DNA of 64,000 nt, taken from assembly GCA_948329865.1 (NCBI GenBank), contig OX415249.1:120038286-120102285 (forward strand). The letters run 5' to 3'. Numbering within the stretch: the first letter of the stretch is position 1; each line of letters begins with the position of its first letter. The position numbers and the translations under genes were made by a program. Source of the stretch: Linaria vulgaris. Lineage: Eukaryota; Streptophyta; Magnoliopsida; Lamiales; Plantaginaceae. Below the pieces are notes generated by a model. That model did no database searches, was not told the origin of the DNA, and saw nothing but the letters and a program-made list of their open reading frames with translations. Of this stretch, positions 21,484 through 32,431 are shown one piece after another.

Positions 21484-21806
21484 TATAAGCTTAGTATCGA
21501 ACTCTGCTTGTTGTCCCTTTTAAGGCTATCTTTTATTCGCTCGATTCCTTCGAGTCTAGCTCTGTTCATGGGACATGCTTGTTGTTCTAGGTCGCAACAT
21601 AGAACCTCGTGATGTTCAATATAATTCTCAAGCCTTCCAAGTCGTTCAGTTAAAGTATAGATAAAATACTTTATGCTCGTGGTTTTCGGTCCTTTAAAAA
21701 AGAACTGAATAAAGGGGTACCAAATATCATCCATTTCTGGATTATTCATGTTTGTAAAATACTCATCTCTTAAAGTAGATAATAATTTTGTAATAAAAGT
21801 TTCCAT
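21483..21806 (-). CDS. First pararetrovirus ORF, unknown function
   Basis: I choose the ATG at 21804-21806 (product begins METFITKLL, 107 residues). A longer version starts at 21836, but that ATG lies in the primer-binding site. The protein is helical with a C-terminal run of acidic and basic residues (RARLEGIERIKDSLKRD). It is the first ORF after the PBS, the usual place of a small ORF of unknown role in several caulimovirid genera. Confidence 0.5.
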   Translation of the reverse strand: METFITKLLSTLRDEYFTNMNNPEMDDIWYPFIQFFFKGPKTTSIKYFIYTLTERLGRLENYIEHHEVLCCDLEQQACPMNRARLEGIERIKDSLKRDNKQSSILSL

Positions 21807-21822
21807 TAAATAAATAAATATT

Positions 21823-21835
21823 GGCTCTGATACCA
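21823..21835 (-). other. Pararetrovirus primer-binding site (initiator Met-tRNA)
   Basis: Minus-strand TGGTATCAGAGCC, a perfect match to the plant tRNA-Met primer site that marks position 1 of caulimovirid genomes. It stands immediately upstream of the ORF chain in the same orientation. Confidence 0.85.
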
Positions 21836-21923
21836 TTTTTGCTTCGTGGTCATAAAATGAAATGAATATAAAATTTTGGGCTAGAATTGAAATTTTTGAA
21901 AATAAAAGATTGTCAAAGCAAAT

Positions 21924-22010
21924 AGATCAAGTGGTCCTTGCCACGTGTCATCATCCAAGCAAGAGAGTGCAGTGGTACCCCTACCATAGACTAAACTAAG
22001 GCTAAGTAAG
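21924..22010. repeat. Short repeat-family copy at the right border of the pararetrovirus
   Basis: Contains GTGGTCCTTGCCACGTGTCA, CCATAGACTAAA and CTAAGGCTAAG, all with counterparts in 13909-14035 on the opposite side. Orientation of the blocks is mixed, so relationship rather than identity is claimed. Confidence 0.35.
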
Positions 22011-22737
22011 CTGTCTAATGATAATACGCTTTGATCTTTATAAAATATCTGAAAAAACTCTGTGCTCAGGTGTCTGATTTGCAGCTTTCAAAAGGTCCCG
22101 ATCACTAGACCCCAATTTTTTTTTTTTTAAAGAATCACTAGACCCCAAATTTTACCTATATTATATATCAGGGCTTGCCTACTATATAGTGCATGAAAGT
22201 CAAGATTTTCAGAATTGACCAAAAATATGATATAACCCACAGCAGCATTCAGTTACCCGTACAAGCAAGTGGATTGTTGTCACTCATGCAAGCACATGGT
22301 CGCTGAAAGAGACATCGTCAATTTGCCACATAACTGTAATTCATTAATAGAAAATGTCGACAAAACATACGTACGATCAGATTAAGCTAGCGCCTCTAAC
22401 ATTGAGAATATTTTAATATTCCAATTAGTTCAAAATTTGTGTGATGTTATCAGTATCAGTACGTCAAAGACAACAATATATATCATGGAATTGAACCTCG
22501 CATCTTCAGTAAACAAAATATCTCAAGAAAATGAAATTATATAGAAATGTTATACCTAAAGATTTTCTTTTGTATATTCACTTTAACTTCTAAATTTAAT
22601 AAACTCTCAAATAAAAATAGGTTCACTGTCGCGATCTCCAAATCTACTATCCTTCACCCTTATATTTATATATATTAGGTGGCACTTTGATAATTGAGTG
22701 GCGTTGGGATTCAAACCCAGTAGCTGTTGTTGTCTAA
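22011..22737. other. Intergenic, no gene seen
   Basis: AT-rich, stops in all frames. A small direct repeat of ACTAGACCCCAA(A)TTTT occurs near 22106 and 22138. Confidence 0.4.
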
Positions 22738-22775
22738 GCTCTGATACCATATTAAGCTGTTAGAGAGGGTATGCA

Positions 22776-22818
<43 letters not shown>

Positions 22819-22826
22819 CTCCAACA
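22738..22826 (-). repeat. Possible TRIM-type short LTR with primer-binding site
   Basis: On the minus strand a 69-nt block (22826-22758) begins TGTTGGAGAT, contains a long (TA)n run and ends CTCTCTAACA, followed eight bases on by TGGTATCAGAGC (22749-22738). TG...CA ends, tiny size and Met-tRNA PBS fit TRIM elements. A second LTR was not found, so it may be a fragment. Confidence 0.4.
22782..22814. repeat. (TA)n microsatellite
   Basis: About 16 TA units inside the short LTR-like block. Confidence 0.95.
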
Positions 22827-23217
22827 CTTGCATCTAATGCATAAAATCGTTTGTGGCACATTGAATATTCATATTCACGTCCTAGTTAGTTTGACGCCAT
22901 CAATGTTAATCACAAAACATAGATGGGGTTTGTTGAAAGAAAATACTGAGAATTGGAAAAATAAGCAAAAAAAAAAAAAAAACACCAGTGACTTAAATTA
23001 AGTGCCATGTAGCGTAACTCAAACAATGTAATGACACCCAAATTTTGGCAAAAACTATGAGAATTGTATTCCATTGATGAATACTGAACAAGCTAGATAA
23101 GAAAATTGATTGGGAAAAGGAAAAGTTAAATACCTAAACAAGATAAACAGTATCCATTGTTGGCTAGCTTAACATGATATTTTTTATTTCCCTTTTATTT
23201 CATTATTTAGAATTGAC
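22827..23217. other. Intergenic / 3' flank of the ERF gene
   Basis: No coding sequence seen; AT-rich sequence that would include the ERF 3' untranslated region (the gene reads leftward and stops at 23218). Confidence 0.4.
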
Positions 23218-23616
23218 TCAACCCCTTTTCTTCCCTTTTTCATCACTATAATCAAGAAGCTCTTCCAGCAACTTATCATCATAGTACTCAAACTCAAAGA
23301 CTTGCTTCCCATGCTCATCGTCCCCTCCCCGGACGGAACTCGACCCCGAATGTGAAGCAAAATGTGATGAGCTACTTGGCATGTTATACTCTTCGGCGAA
23401 ATTAAGGATTGCCAAATGACCTCTCATGGAGTATGCTGCCCTGTCGTAGGCTCTCGCCGCTTCCTCGGCCGTGCTAAACGTACCCAGCCAGACACGGGCA
23501 CCTTGCTGTGCGGAGTCACGTATCTCCGCCGCATACTTCCCCCACGGCCGCTTCCTGACGCCTCTATACTTAATTTCTTCGGCGTCGTTTTGCCCACGCT
23601 TCCCTTTGTTATTCAT
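23218..23616 (-). CDS. AP2/ERF transcription factor, small group-IX type with EDLL-like tail
   Basis: 132 residues from the ATG at 23614-23616. I prefer this to the in-frame ATG 45 nt upstream because it has an AAAA context and gives the usual MNNKGK-like start. One AP2/ERF domain at about residues 19-77 has every hallmark: YRGVRKRPWGKYAAEIRD, ARVWLGTFSTAEEAARAYD, RAAYSMRGH.AILNF. The alanine and aspartate of the AEIRD / TAEEAARAYD surface indicate ERF (GCC-box) rather than DREB preference. The C-terminus FEYYDDKLLEELLDYSDE matches the EDLL activation motif of short group IX factors such as ERF98/TDR1 and ERF95-97, which are of this size and act in ethylene, jasmonate and pathogen responses. 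No intron, as usual for this group. An intact, nuclear-type gene; exact orthology cannot be set without a tree. Confidence 0.9.
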   Translation of the reverse strand: MNNKGKRGQNDAEEIKYRGVRKRPWGKYAAEIRDSAQQGARVWLGTFSTAEEAARAYDRAAYSMRGHLAILNFAEEYNMPSSSSHFASHSGSSSVRGGDDEHGKQVFEFEYYDDKLLEELLDYSDEKGKKRG

Positions 23617-23660
23617 TTTTAGTAATATATGTGTGGCGAAAATGGTTAAGTGAGGTGGCA

Positions 23661-23668
23661 CTTATATG
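23661..23668 (-). promoter_or_regulatory. Likely TATA box of the ERF gene
   Basis: Minus-strand CATATAAG about 48 nt upstream of the chosen ATG. It would give a very short leader, so an upstream TATA-less start is also possible. Confidence 0.4.
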
Positions 23669-23712
23669 TTGTTTGGGAAATTCGAAAACTACGAATAAGG
23701 TTCAATGATTTG

Positions 23713-23751
23713 CCACGTGGACATCAGGTGGTAGGATACTGTACCACGTGG
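23713..23751 (-). promoter_or_regulatory. Two palindromic G-boxes upstream of the ERF gene
   Basis: CCACGTGG occurs at 23713-23720 and again at 23744-23751, 31 bp apart and about 100-135 bp upstream of the ATG. This is the bHLH/bZIP G-box core (CACGTG); MYC2-type jasmonate and light regulators bind it. The pairing suggests a cooperative site. Confidence 0.65.
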
Positions 23752-24971
23752 GATGGAATCTTCCATGTAGACTAGGGTCGTAGTCGTAGAACAAAATGTT
23801 GTATGCAGTGTATCTGGGCCGGTCAGTGTGGTGGCTTTGAAATTCTTTTTCTCATTTTTCTTTTCTTTTTGCATGTTGGTATTAAGTATTAACTATGATC
23901 ACGTACTACTTTCTATAATCTCATTTTGATTGGAAAAGAAAATGGAAGGCAAGATATAGAAAAGAACGAGAAAGAAGTGTTGTTTTCAAGATTTTTTTCA
24001 GATGTGCACGTGGAGAAATTAATTGAATTTGAAGATGGTCTAAATTGGTGTGAATCATTTTGTGATGTCAGGTGTGACATAATAAAGAATAGGAATTCTT
24101 GCAGTGGTGTATATTTTCGTTCCATTAGTAATTGACATGTCACCACAACTTGAGTCGGAATGATGCTTTAGATCGATAGCTTTAGTTTTATATCTCGATA
24201 AGTAATTCCTACTATTGATTGTGTGATTTGGTGTCTAAAAGAACTTGATAATAAGCGCATGTAATACAGCCTCATTGAAATTCTTTTAAAAAGAAGATTT
24301 AAAGATAAGCTCTACTGAAATATGATACGTAGTTTTGTATCCTAAAAATCAATACCATCTTAGACTAGTTCAAAGAAATTCTCTCTCCCCATTGCTTTGA
24401 CACCTGACATCACATCCCCAAGAAATACTGTGAACAGCACAATACTATTAATTTATCAGGAAAAAAATAGATCTCATATATTTTAAATCAATTCAGATGG
24501 AACTTTTTTTCATCATCCTACACAATTAGATTATTTAATAGTTTTATCGAAGTAAGTGATCAGTTAAATGTAAGTCACATACTTTATAATTTATAGGGAT
24601 ACATGTGCACTGGATTCTCTCCAAGGTCTACTCATTATATTCTTAGCTTAAGCGAAATTGAAGGTTAATACCATGGATGGAATATATGCAAACTTAATAA
24701 AGAGCATACCATCTCAATCAATTAAAATTGAGGGATTGTTTCTGTTCGATATTGTTGGTTCATATAGGAATAACGTCATTCTCGACATAATTACATTGAT
24801 CGTAACATATCAATAGCAAAACAATAAACATAGGGAGAGGGACAATTGCAAAACTTATATACATTTATTTATTGCTTAATTAGTTATTTCAAAGCCACAA
24901 AACATTGTCATACAGAGAGAATAATTGCTGGCTCTACGTGTTTCTCTCAAGGAGCATAATTAACATCACAC

Positions 24972-25023
<52 letters not shown>

Positions 25024-25205
25024 GCAGTTCCTTACTTTGTATACGAAATATATATAAGCGAGTAAAAGCATGTGCACCTATTTGAACAAAAGTTTACAAT
25101 TCACATTTTTTATCGAATAATTTTAATATCAGTGAAAGTTTTACTATAAAAAATCATGAGTTGTATTGTCAAAAATAAAAAGTACAGTGAAATATGTTTT
25201 TATCC

Positions 25206-25251
<46 letters not shown>

Positions 25252-25297
25252 ATGTTATAAAAGTTTTTGAATAATTTGTTAGTATTTTTCTGCATAG
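23752..25297. other. Intergenic upstream of the ERF gene, with two AT microsatellites
   Basis: No gene recognised. (AT)n runs lie at about 24976-25020 and 25208-25242. The short frames near 23920-24140 show no family features. Confidence 0.5.
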
Positions 25298-25309
25298 CAC
25301 TACAAGAAA
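25298..25309 (+). repeat. Extra CACTA end 100 bp outside the main one
   Basis: CACTACAAGAAA at 25298 is a standard CACTA terminus and lies exactly 100 bases before the CACTACAAGATT at 25398. It may be the remaining end of another element. Confidence 0.5.
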
Positions 25310-25409
25310 ACTAAGCAGCACATTCGATGGTTTTCGTAGGTAATTTGATTTACGAACAAGAAGTTTTGGTTTGGTAAATGGTTGGTGAAATCCCTACCAC
25401 TACAAGATT

Positions 25410-25850
25410 GAGGGGGCATTGGCAACCGCCCCCTTGCAACTGTCCGGTGGTCGCCCGGTCTTTGCGATGACATGGCGATTGTCGGGCAGTCTCCAGACAA
25501 TCCGCGATCGCCTGGCTGTCGCGGATACCTCTAGCGAGAAAATCCCCACAAAAGGGAGGTATCTACGACCGCCTGGCAGTCGCGGATTATGTGTCGCGAC
25601 TGCCCAGTGGTCGCGGCGGTGCCAAAATTAGGCGTGTCGTCCTAATTCTGGGCACCGCGACCGCTCAACGGTTGCGGTGTGGCACATCTACGACCACTGA
25701 GCGGTCGCGGATGAGGGGATATTCCCTATAAATACCCCCCCCCCCCCCCCATTCTCTCATTTCCCCTCATCCCTTTTCACTCTCTCCTTCTCCCTCACAC
25801 CAACGCGCGACCGCCCTACTTCTTCGCAACCGCCTGGCAGTCGCGACTTC
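25410..25850. repeat. Left subterminal palindrome array of the CACTA element
   Basis: Many copies of an imperfect palindrome built on CGACCGCCTGGCAGTCGCG, with variants such as GACTGCCCAGTGGTCGCG and GACCACTGAGCGGTCGCG. Dense short subterminal repeats are the transposase-accessory (TnpA-type) binding sites of CACTA elements. A poly-C run lies at about 25735-25750. Confidence 0.75.
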
Positions 25851-25919
25851 GGATAATTTTAAGTTGTTTTCGTCTTTTTCTCAATTATATCTTATATTTA
25901 ATATTTGTATAATATTCGT

Positions 25920-26160
25920 ATATGTCAAATAGTTAGTTTAGCTGATTTAATGTTGAATTGTTAGTTTAAATGTATGTTAAATTCTTAGTTTAGTTTATTG
26001 AATGTATTATTATTAGTTTAGCTTAATTAATGTTAAATTGTTAGTTTAAAGTTGGCATTTGTTATTTCAAATGTTAAATTTTTAGTTTAAAGTTGGCATA
26101 TGTGATTTTAAATGTTAAATTGTTAGTTTAATTAATTTATTTTGTTTAGAATTGTTTATT
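25920..26160. repeat. AT-rich tandem repeat inside the CACTA element
   Basis: Five or so degenerate copies of AATGTTAAATTGTTAGTTTA. Confidence 0.7.
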
Positions 26161-26380
26161 TAGATCTTATATGTTTTATGTTTGGTATTTACATAATTTA
26201 AAACAAATGATCTTTATAATCTTTTAAAAATTAGAAAGGACGATGCCTTTAGGAAATTTTTATAACTTAGAAATAATATCTTTAGGGAATATTTATAACT
26301 TAGTAACGATTTAATTTTAAGGAATCTCTCTCAATCATCTAACTTAGATATTTTTCGTAGTTTCATAGTATTTATTCGTC

Positions 26381-28476
26381 ATGTCAGACGATCAACCACG
26401 TTCGACTGGCAGTAGTGGGCCACACTCGACTGACAGTGGCCCCCAACGGGTGGGGGTCGAGGTAGTCTTGGACCTCGAGCACGTATCCGCCACGGGGGTC
26501 GCGGTGCCATGCGCCTAGACGCTCTCGAGTCCATCGACGCTTCCCAGCCTAGCGTTCCAGCCGAGCCACTTGTCCAGGTCTAGGCTCGTTGGTCGCCAGA
26601 GTGATCTAAATTGTTGACTCTTACATTACAGCACCACCTTTCTTTTGATGAAGTTGATCCACCCACTGCAGCTGAGCCGCGCCAATTAGCTCATAAATTG
26701 TCTGGATCTAGGGTTAGAGCATCATCATCAGCAGAGTCCATTGAAGCGCAGAAACCACCATCTATGGGTTCCATCGAAGTTGGCCGGAGCCAGAGGCCTA
26801 CCGAGACTCCAGTATCGTGAGTATGCACATGCATGCAGCAGCGCCCAGGTAGGGGACCCTCCAAACGTGCGACGACACCCAGTGACCAGTCCTAGATGCA
26901 GATGATTAGATTTTCGAATTAGGGCCTATTTACGCCCCCTAGCGGCGAGGCTGCGACGACGATCACGAAGTTGATTAGATGGTTTATCTAAACGTTTTGG
27001 CCCTCCTACTTGGCGATGCCCGATACGGTGCGATATGATATGTAAATTAAATTTATGGTGAAGAATTATTACATAAATATACTATTTAAGTTAGTGTATT
27101 AATAAATCAAAAGACGTAATATGAATAATCTTAAAAACTTTATTATGTTGTGACTATATATGGAGTCCGAGAGTTAGATAAATACAATGTACATAGGGCG
27201 TTCGAAAGAAAGGCAAAGAACTGTTATAAGTATTTGATTCACAGCATGAAGAAACAATACTTGGAGAGGAAGAATGATTCGAAGTATATTGGGTATCGGA
27301 AGACCTTAGATGAACGATGCGTTGGAGGCCGCGGCGATTAAGCATTGGGTGTCGGAAGCGCATTAAGAGGTTTTGCGGAGGACGCAGATCAACATGAGAG
27401 GAGAAGTGGACTCAGAGGTTATGAAGAAATCACCTCCCACTTTCTTTGGTGAATCCATCCACCTAGAGGAGATCAAACGTCGGATGGTATGCTTTATTAA
27501 CAATATGGGCATAATTAAGTAATCTTAATCTATGTGTAATTAAGTTTAACGTACTCTTTCTGAAAATGTGTAGGCTAGGGCGAACCCTACCCGCATAGAT
27601 CCTATTCGACACGATAAGGCGTACAATTTTGGTCATACGAATAGGGTGAAGGGACGGACGGTACTTCCGGACAAACACTGAGGCGTGAGTGGGTAGGTGA
27701 GGCGGCTAGACTTATTAATGTAAGTCATTTCAAATACATACTCCTTTATTTTTATTCCACGAATTCAATTAGTTTCCTTATTCTAATATAAATATTGATC
27801 CTTTCAAAAATTAATGCAGAAAAAGTACATGAAGCTATTGAGGAGGAGATATCCGACACCAGCTCAGTTGCCCGAGTTCGATGTTGCACAGTGGACCAAG
27901 GTCACTGGGCCAGTTAAGACGTGGATGGGGAAGGGCCTACCGGGCATCGTAAATCCAGATGTGTACAACATAAAGTTCAAGAGGCAGACATATTACTCGC
28001 GAGCCGTCATCCAGGACTTGCAAACGCAGAACTAAAAGACTCAATCGGCCTCGGATTGGAGATTCAACACATTTCTTGGATTTGTGTAAAGCTAGAGAGA
28101 GCAGCAGATCTAGACGCTAGGGATTACACCTTCAGAGATTCCAGTTGCGGCGCTCATGGGGACGACACGTAGGACGAGAGCACTACATACGGTTCCTAGG
28201 TTGCCACATCAGAGGCAAGATGTATTTGCTCCTAGTTCTTCCACAGCACATGCGTATGTCGTGGACTACCCAGACAACTCCGATGAGGAGGAGGAGCCTG
28301 CTTCGATGGCGGAGAACCCCATCTTCCATGGCCTTGACGATGTTGTAGAGCTGGGGGATGACGATGATGATACAACGGGGGCCGCAACTGCAATTGGGGA
28401 CGACACTTATCGCATTGTGTACTATGATAGTTCGGATGGCCCAACTGAGGGTGAGGATGATGATGAGGACGAGTAG
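26381..28476 (+). pseudogene. Second gene of the CACTA element (TnpA / Transposase_24-like), exons and breaks
   Basis: A start ATG at 26381 opens MSDDQPRSTGSSGPHS, serine- and glycine-rich like the head of such proteins, then shifts frame. Later pieces are 27150-27341 (helical, NCYKYLIHSMKKQYLERK), a region to 27480 with CACTPPTFFGESIH-like content in another frame, 27814-28035 (MKLLRRRYPTPAQLPEFDVAQW) and 28156-28476 with an acidic tail (SDEEEEP, EGEDDDEDE). Introns probably separate several pieces (acceptor-like TTAATGCAG before 27819). Position opposite TNP2 and helical KxW-type content suggest the accessory DNA-binding protein, but I do not see a decisive motif. Confidence 0.4.
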
Positions 28477-28489
28477 TTAATTTTTTTTG

Positions 28490-28720
28490 TATTTGTATTT
28501 GTACTTTTAAATTTGGTTAAGTTGGACTCTTAGTGTAATTTTAAATTGTGTACTTTTATTATTGTAATCCTGTCTAAATTGTGTACTTTAAATTTTAAAA
28601 TGTTGGACTCTTAATGTAATTTTTATTTCGGGCTATTGTAATCGTTTCTAAATTGTGTACTTTTAATTTTAATTTCTCTATGTTAGGCTTTTAGTGTAAT
28701 TTTTATGTCGGACTATGATT
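28490..28720. repeat. Tandem repeats between the two convergent CACTA genes
   Basis: Three degenerate copies of a 60-90 nt block with TTAGTGTAATTTTTA and AATTGTGTACTTTTA. Likely shared 3' flanking sequence of the two genes. Confidence 0.6.
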
Positions 28721-28889
28721 CATGTTGACGATGTATTTATCACATATAAACTTTTACTTTTAGAAAACAAAAACAATTCTAACTGTCTTTTACAACGCTA
28801 ACAAACCGTTGCAAATAAAGTATGTCACAAACTATCAATTTAAATTATTACAAATTTAATAAACTAATTAGTGTCACTGTCATTAGAAT

Positions 28890-31800
28890 CTAACTCCATG
28901 TCTTCATTGTCTTCGTCTTCGCCCTCAACTTTTTTTCCCCTCCTTTGTGGAGCTCTTCGACCACCTCAGACTCACCTGCCCCCAACTGGATATCCATATC
29001 AAACGAGCTAAAGTGTACAAACTGATTAATCCCTACATATTCGCTGTCTTGGAACACTAGCTCTAGCATACCTATTTTTGTTTCGCTCGAATCACTCAGT
29101 GAGGACATGTTGATCACGTGCCTAGACGGAAGAGTAGATACAGCCATCCATACCTTTTGACCCGGTCGGCCATTCGTAAGTTCTGGATACGGGTCGTAGT
29201 ACGACTAAAGAGCTTGATTTGCAAAAATAAACTGCTCGTTGGTGGAGAATGACCGTTGTGGGTTAATATCAACCACTTTATACGTCTCGTGAACGTTTAT
29301 CTCATGACGGCCAATATCATACCACCTACACTTAAAAAACACAATGTAAAGTGGTCTTCTACCTTCCCAATATTCCACTTCTAATATGCCTTTCAAAGTC
29401 CCGTAAAAGTTGGTGGCGTTGGTTCAGCCCATGTCTCCCTTCACATAAACCCCGCTACAATCACTCTTCTTAGGGCCTAAATGCATATATGTGTGGAACC
29501 GGAACCCATTCACAACGCACCCTTCATACTTCAACGCTGAGTTGATTGGACCTACGAGCAACGATTTTACACGATCGTTTGTTATGTACTTGCCACTGGA
29601 GTAGGTCTGCTTCAACCACGCCACGTACTATGTGTTCCTCTTCGTTTGTACCTCTATGAGACTAAGTCCACCGCACTCCTTCTCTACGAACGACTTGCGG
29701 GTTACAAATGAACAAGTTGGAAATAATCCATATTTACAATATATCCTTAGTAAAGAAAGTGTTTACACGTAAAATAAAGAATGTTGACTTACTCGACCCA
29801 TCTGTCCAACTCTTCACAATTAAGAAGCGTGTAGAGTTCAATTTTCTCCCATTCTTCAGACGTCAACTGCCTCAACTTGTTCAATGGCCCTAGGGACTTC
29901 CCTCTCTTTAGAAATAACAACAACTCATCATTCTGAATTCTCTAAAGTCTCATTCATGTTCAGACGGTTTTATCTTGCAATCGTGAAGATATCGAGATAT
30001 TGGGAACACATATTGGATAGCTCTGAAAGTAGGTAGGAATGGGCTATGCATCCTTCGACCCTTGCTTTGTTCTGCAATGACCCCTTAAAATCAAACATAC
30101 GCCTGAAACAAACAAATCGTCAATAACATCTAGAATAACTTATTAAAAATATTACTAGATTAAGCTCATTAAATAATGTGTACCTCTCGAATGGATACAT
30201 CCATCTGTAGTGGAACGAACCTCCAACTCTAGCCTCGTACTGTAGGTGTATGGCCAAATGTTTCATAGAATCAAAAAAGAAACGAGGAAATATCCTCTTA
30301 AGCTTGCACATCGTGACAAAAATAGATTCCTCAAGACCCTTAATATCGGTGGCCGAAACCTCTGAAGCGCAAATGGCCCGGAAGAACAAACTAATCTCCA
30401 CCGACGTGCCCTAAATGTTGGGCGGCAAGAAGTCACAAAAAGAAATGGGAATCAGTCTTTGCATGAAGACATGACAATCATAACTCTTCACACTAAATAA
30501 CCTCTGTTGCTGCTTCTGTACTCATCATCTCAAGTTTGACGCGTATTCGTTCGGAAACTTTAGATCGACCAACCAATCAAACATCTTAGTCTTTTGCTCA
30601 TGCGTGAGACAATGGGTTGCCTTTAGTTTTTAAATGCGACTCCTCATGCGGCTGGTTCTAAATATAGCTCATTACGGCTAGTCAAGAGCTTCAAATCATG
30701 TCTAGACTTGATGTTGTCCTTTGTCTTAGAGTCTCCAATACTGTGTTGATGATGTTATTGAAAAAGTTCTTCTCACAATGCATGACATCTAGATTGTGAA
30801 GAATCAAGTTTGTGGACCAATAAGGCAGTTCTCAAAATATGCTCTTCCTCAACCAATTATGATCCGTACCAAACCCAGATAGCTTTTTTACTTTGGGCCC
30901 AAAACCAACATTCCCAAGATCCTTCACAATTTCCCTCATTCGTCGCCAGATTTCCTCAGAATAGGTGCTTCGAGTGCATTGCACCCTTTGTAGAAAGAGT
31001 TCTTGTCATTCTGCCATCTATGATGTTCGGGCAAAAATCGACAATGGCAATAAAAAAACACTGTTTACCGCTATTCTTCAATGTAAAAGATTTCGTATCT
31101 CCCGTACAATAAAGACATGATAACTTCCCATGTGTACTCCACTGAGACAACATTCCATACACCGAAAAATCGCTAATCGTCCACATCACGACCGCTTGTA
31201 ATTGAAAGTTTTCCTTCTTCGAGCTGTCATATGTCTCCACGCCAGTGCTCCATAAAGCTTTAAGCTCATCAATAAGTGGTCTTAGAAAAACATCCAAGTT
31301 CTTTCAAGATGATAAGGCTAAAAAATATGAACTCTTGCCTCATGCAAAGATCGGTGGGAGGTTATACGGAGTGACAAACACTGACCAACAAGAGTAATTC
31401 TTTCCAGATGAGCCATACAATGTGAAACCATCCGTACACAAACCGAGTCGTACTTTCCTAGGCTCTGCTGCAAAATTCGGATGCGTCCGACCGACGTGAC
31501 ACAATGCTTCGCCTGAAGCTGAGTGAATCATTCGATTTGTATCCTCTCGACACTATATGTTTTCTATTGCTTACGGTATAATACAACCTCTAAAGATGAG
31601 GGCCTAAAGGGAAGTACCACAAATTCTTCTTCGCGACCTTCGACTTTCTACTAGACTCATATCTATCTTCCCCGCAACCAGACATTTTTGGAAGTCCTCG
31701 CTCGCTTGCAACCTGTAGAACACGTTACATTGATTTGGACAAACATCGATCTTATCGTACCCTAACCCCAAGGTTCACATCATCTTATACATCCCTTTCG

Positions 31801-32431
31801 TGTCTTTAGGTAAGAACTTCTCAATCTCTAGGTTGAAACCATCTTTAGAAAACTTTAAAAACATATCAGAATTGACATTACTCAATTTGTGCATGGTCTT
31901 GTCCTTCAACAACTCTCCAACCCATTGTAGGACGGTTGTACCCTTCTTAGGATGCATCTTCATCTATCCTAGATGCATCAAGTCGTAGAAAGATGTCACA
32001 TTGGGATTCGGATCCTTGTTACGCACCTCGCCCTCATCCAATCGGCCTCCATATGCATCCAAGACCATTTTTCTAAACGAATCGTCAGCACCAACAGAGT
32101 TGTCAGGAAAATCGGCATGTGATGGGCCGGGGGGTTCGGGGAAAAATAATATACTAGTCCTGGTTGACTTTTCTCCATGCAAAACCCACTTGAAATATTG
32201 AGACGTAAATCCCCACTTATGAAGATGATCATGTACTAGGTATTAATTAAAAAACTTTGAATTGTTGCATTTATTGCACGGGCACCTAACACGTCTTCCT
32301 AGATCTAAGTAGTCATCTTGATGCGAAGCGAATTCTATGAACGTGCGAACCTCAACCACAAAACTATCTTGCAAATAACCATTGCAATCGAATCTATCGT
32401 GCATCCAAGATCTATCGGCTTTATAATCCAT
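28890..32431 (-). pseudogene. CACTA TNP2 transposase, multiple frame breaks
   Basis: Pieces in order on the minus strand: 32431-32243, transposase-associated domain (DRSWMHDRFD, FIEFASHQ, RVRCPCNKC); 31963-31775; 31531-31340 with VRLGLCTDGFTLYG and YSCWSVFVTPYNLPP; 31297-30956 with LWSTGVETYDSSKKENFQL, WTISDFSVYGMLSQWSTHGKLSC and CYC-type metal ligands; 30401-30120 with FFDSMKHLAIHLQYEA and FHYRWMYPFERY (the DUF4218 block); 29624-29205 with FKCRWYDIG and FIFANQA (the DUF4216 block); an acidic tail at 29147-28890. Together they cover a full-length TNP2 of En/Spm elements, which cuts the transposon ends. Stops and frame changes between pieces show it is dead, though some gaps may be introns. 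Confidence 0.85.

Larger units (their letters stand above)
14040..21935 (-). mobile_element. Endogenous pararetrovirus (Caulimoviridae), nearly complete
   Basis: Reading on the minus strand: primer-binding site (21823-21835), four small or medium 5' ORFs, coat-protein ORF with zinc knuckle, 30K-type movement protein, protease-reverse transcriptase-RNase H polyprotein, two downstream ORFs, then a promoter with TATA box and a polyadenylation signal close behind it. The about 7.3 kb from PBS to TATA box fits a full caulimovirid genome. No integrase or LTRs are present. Both ends are inferred: the right one a little beyond the PBS, the left in the non-coding leader around 14040-14150. Damage I could see is four in-frame stops (one in the coat ORF, three in pol), with no frameshift, so integration is probably fairly recent. 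The coat-before-movement order differs from Caulimovirus and Badnavirus. Confidence 0.85.

Noticed and set aside
21807..21836. ATG at 21836 as start of the first viral ORF
   Set aside because: It is created by the primer-binding site sequence itself; the next ATG at 21806 is more plausible.
22681..22750. tRNA gene suggested by GGGTTTGAATCCC-like sequence beside TGGTATCAGAGC
   Set aside because: The order and spacing do not form a cloverleaf; the second motif is a retroelement primer-binding site.
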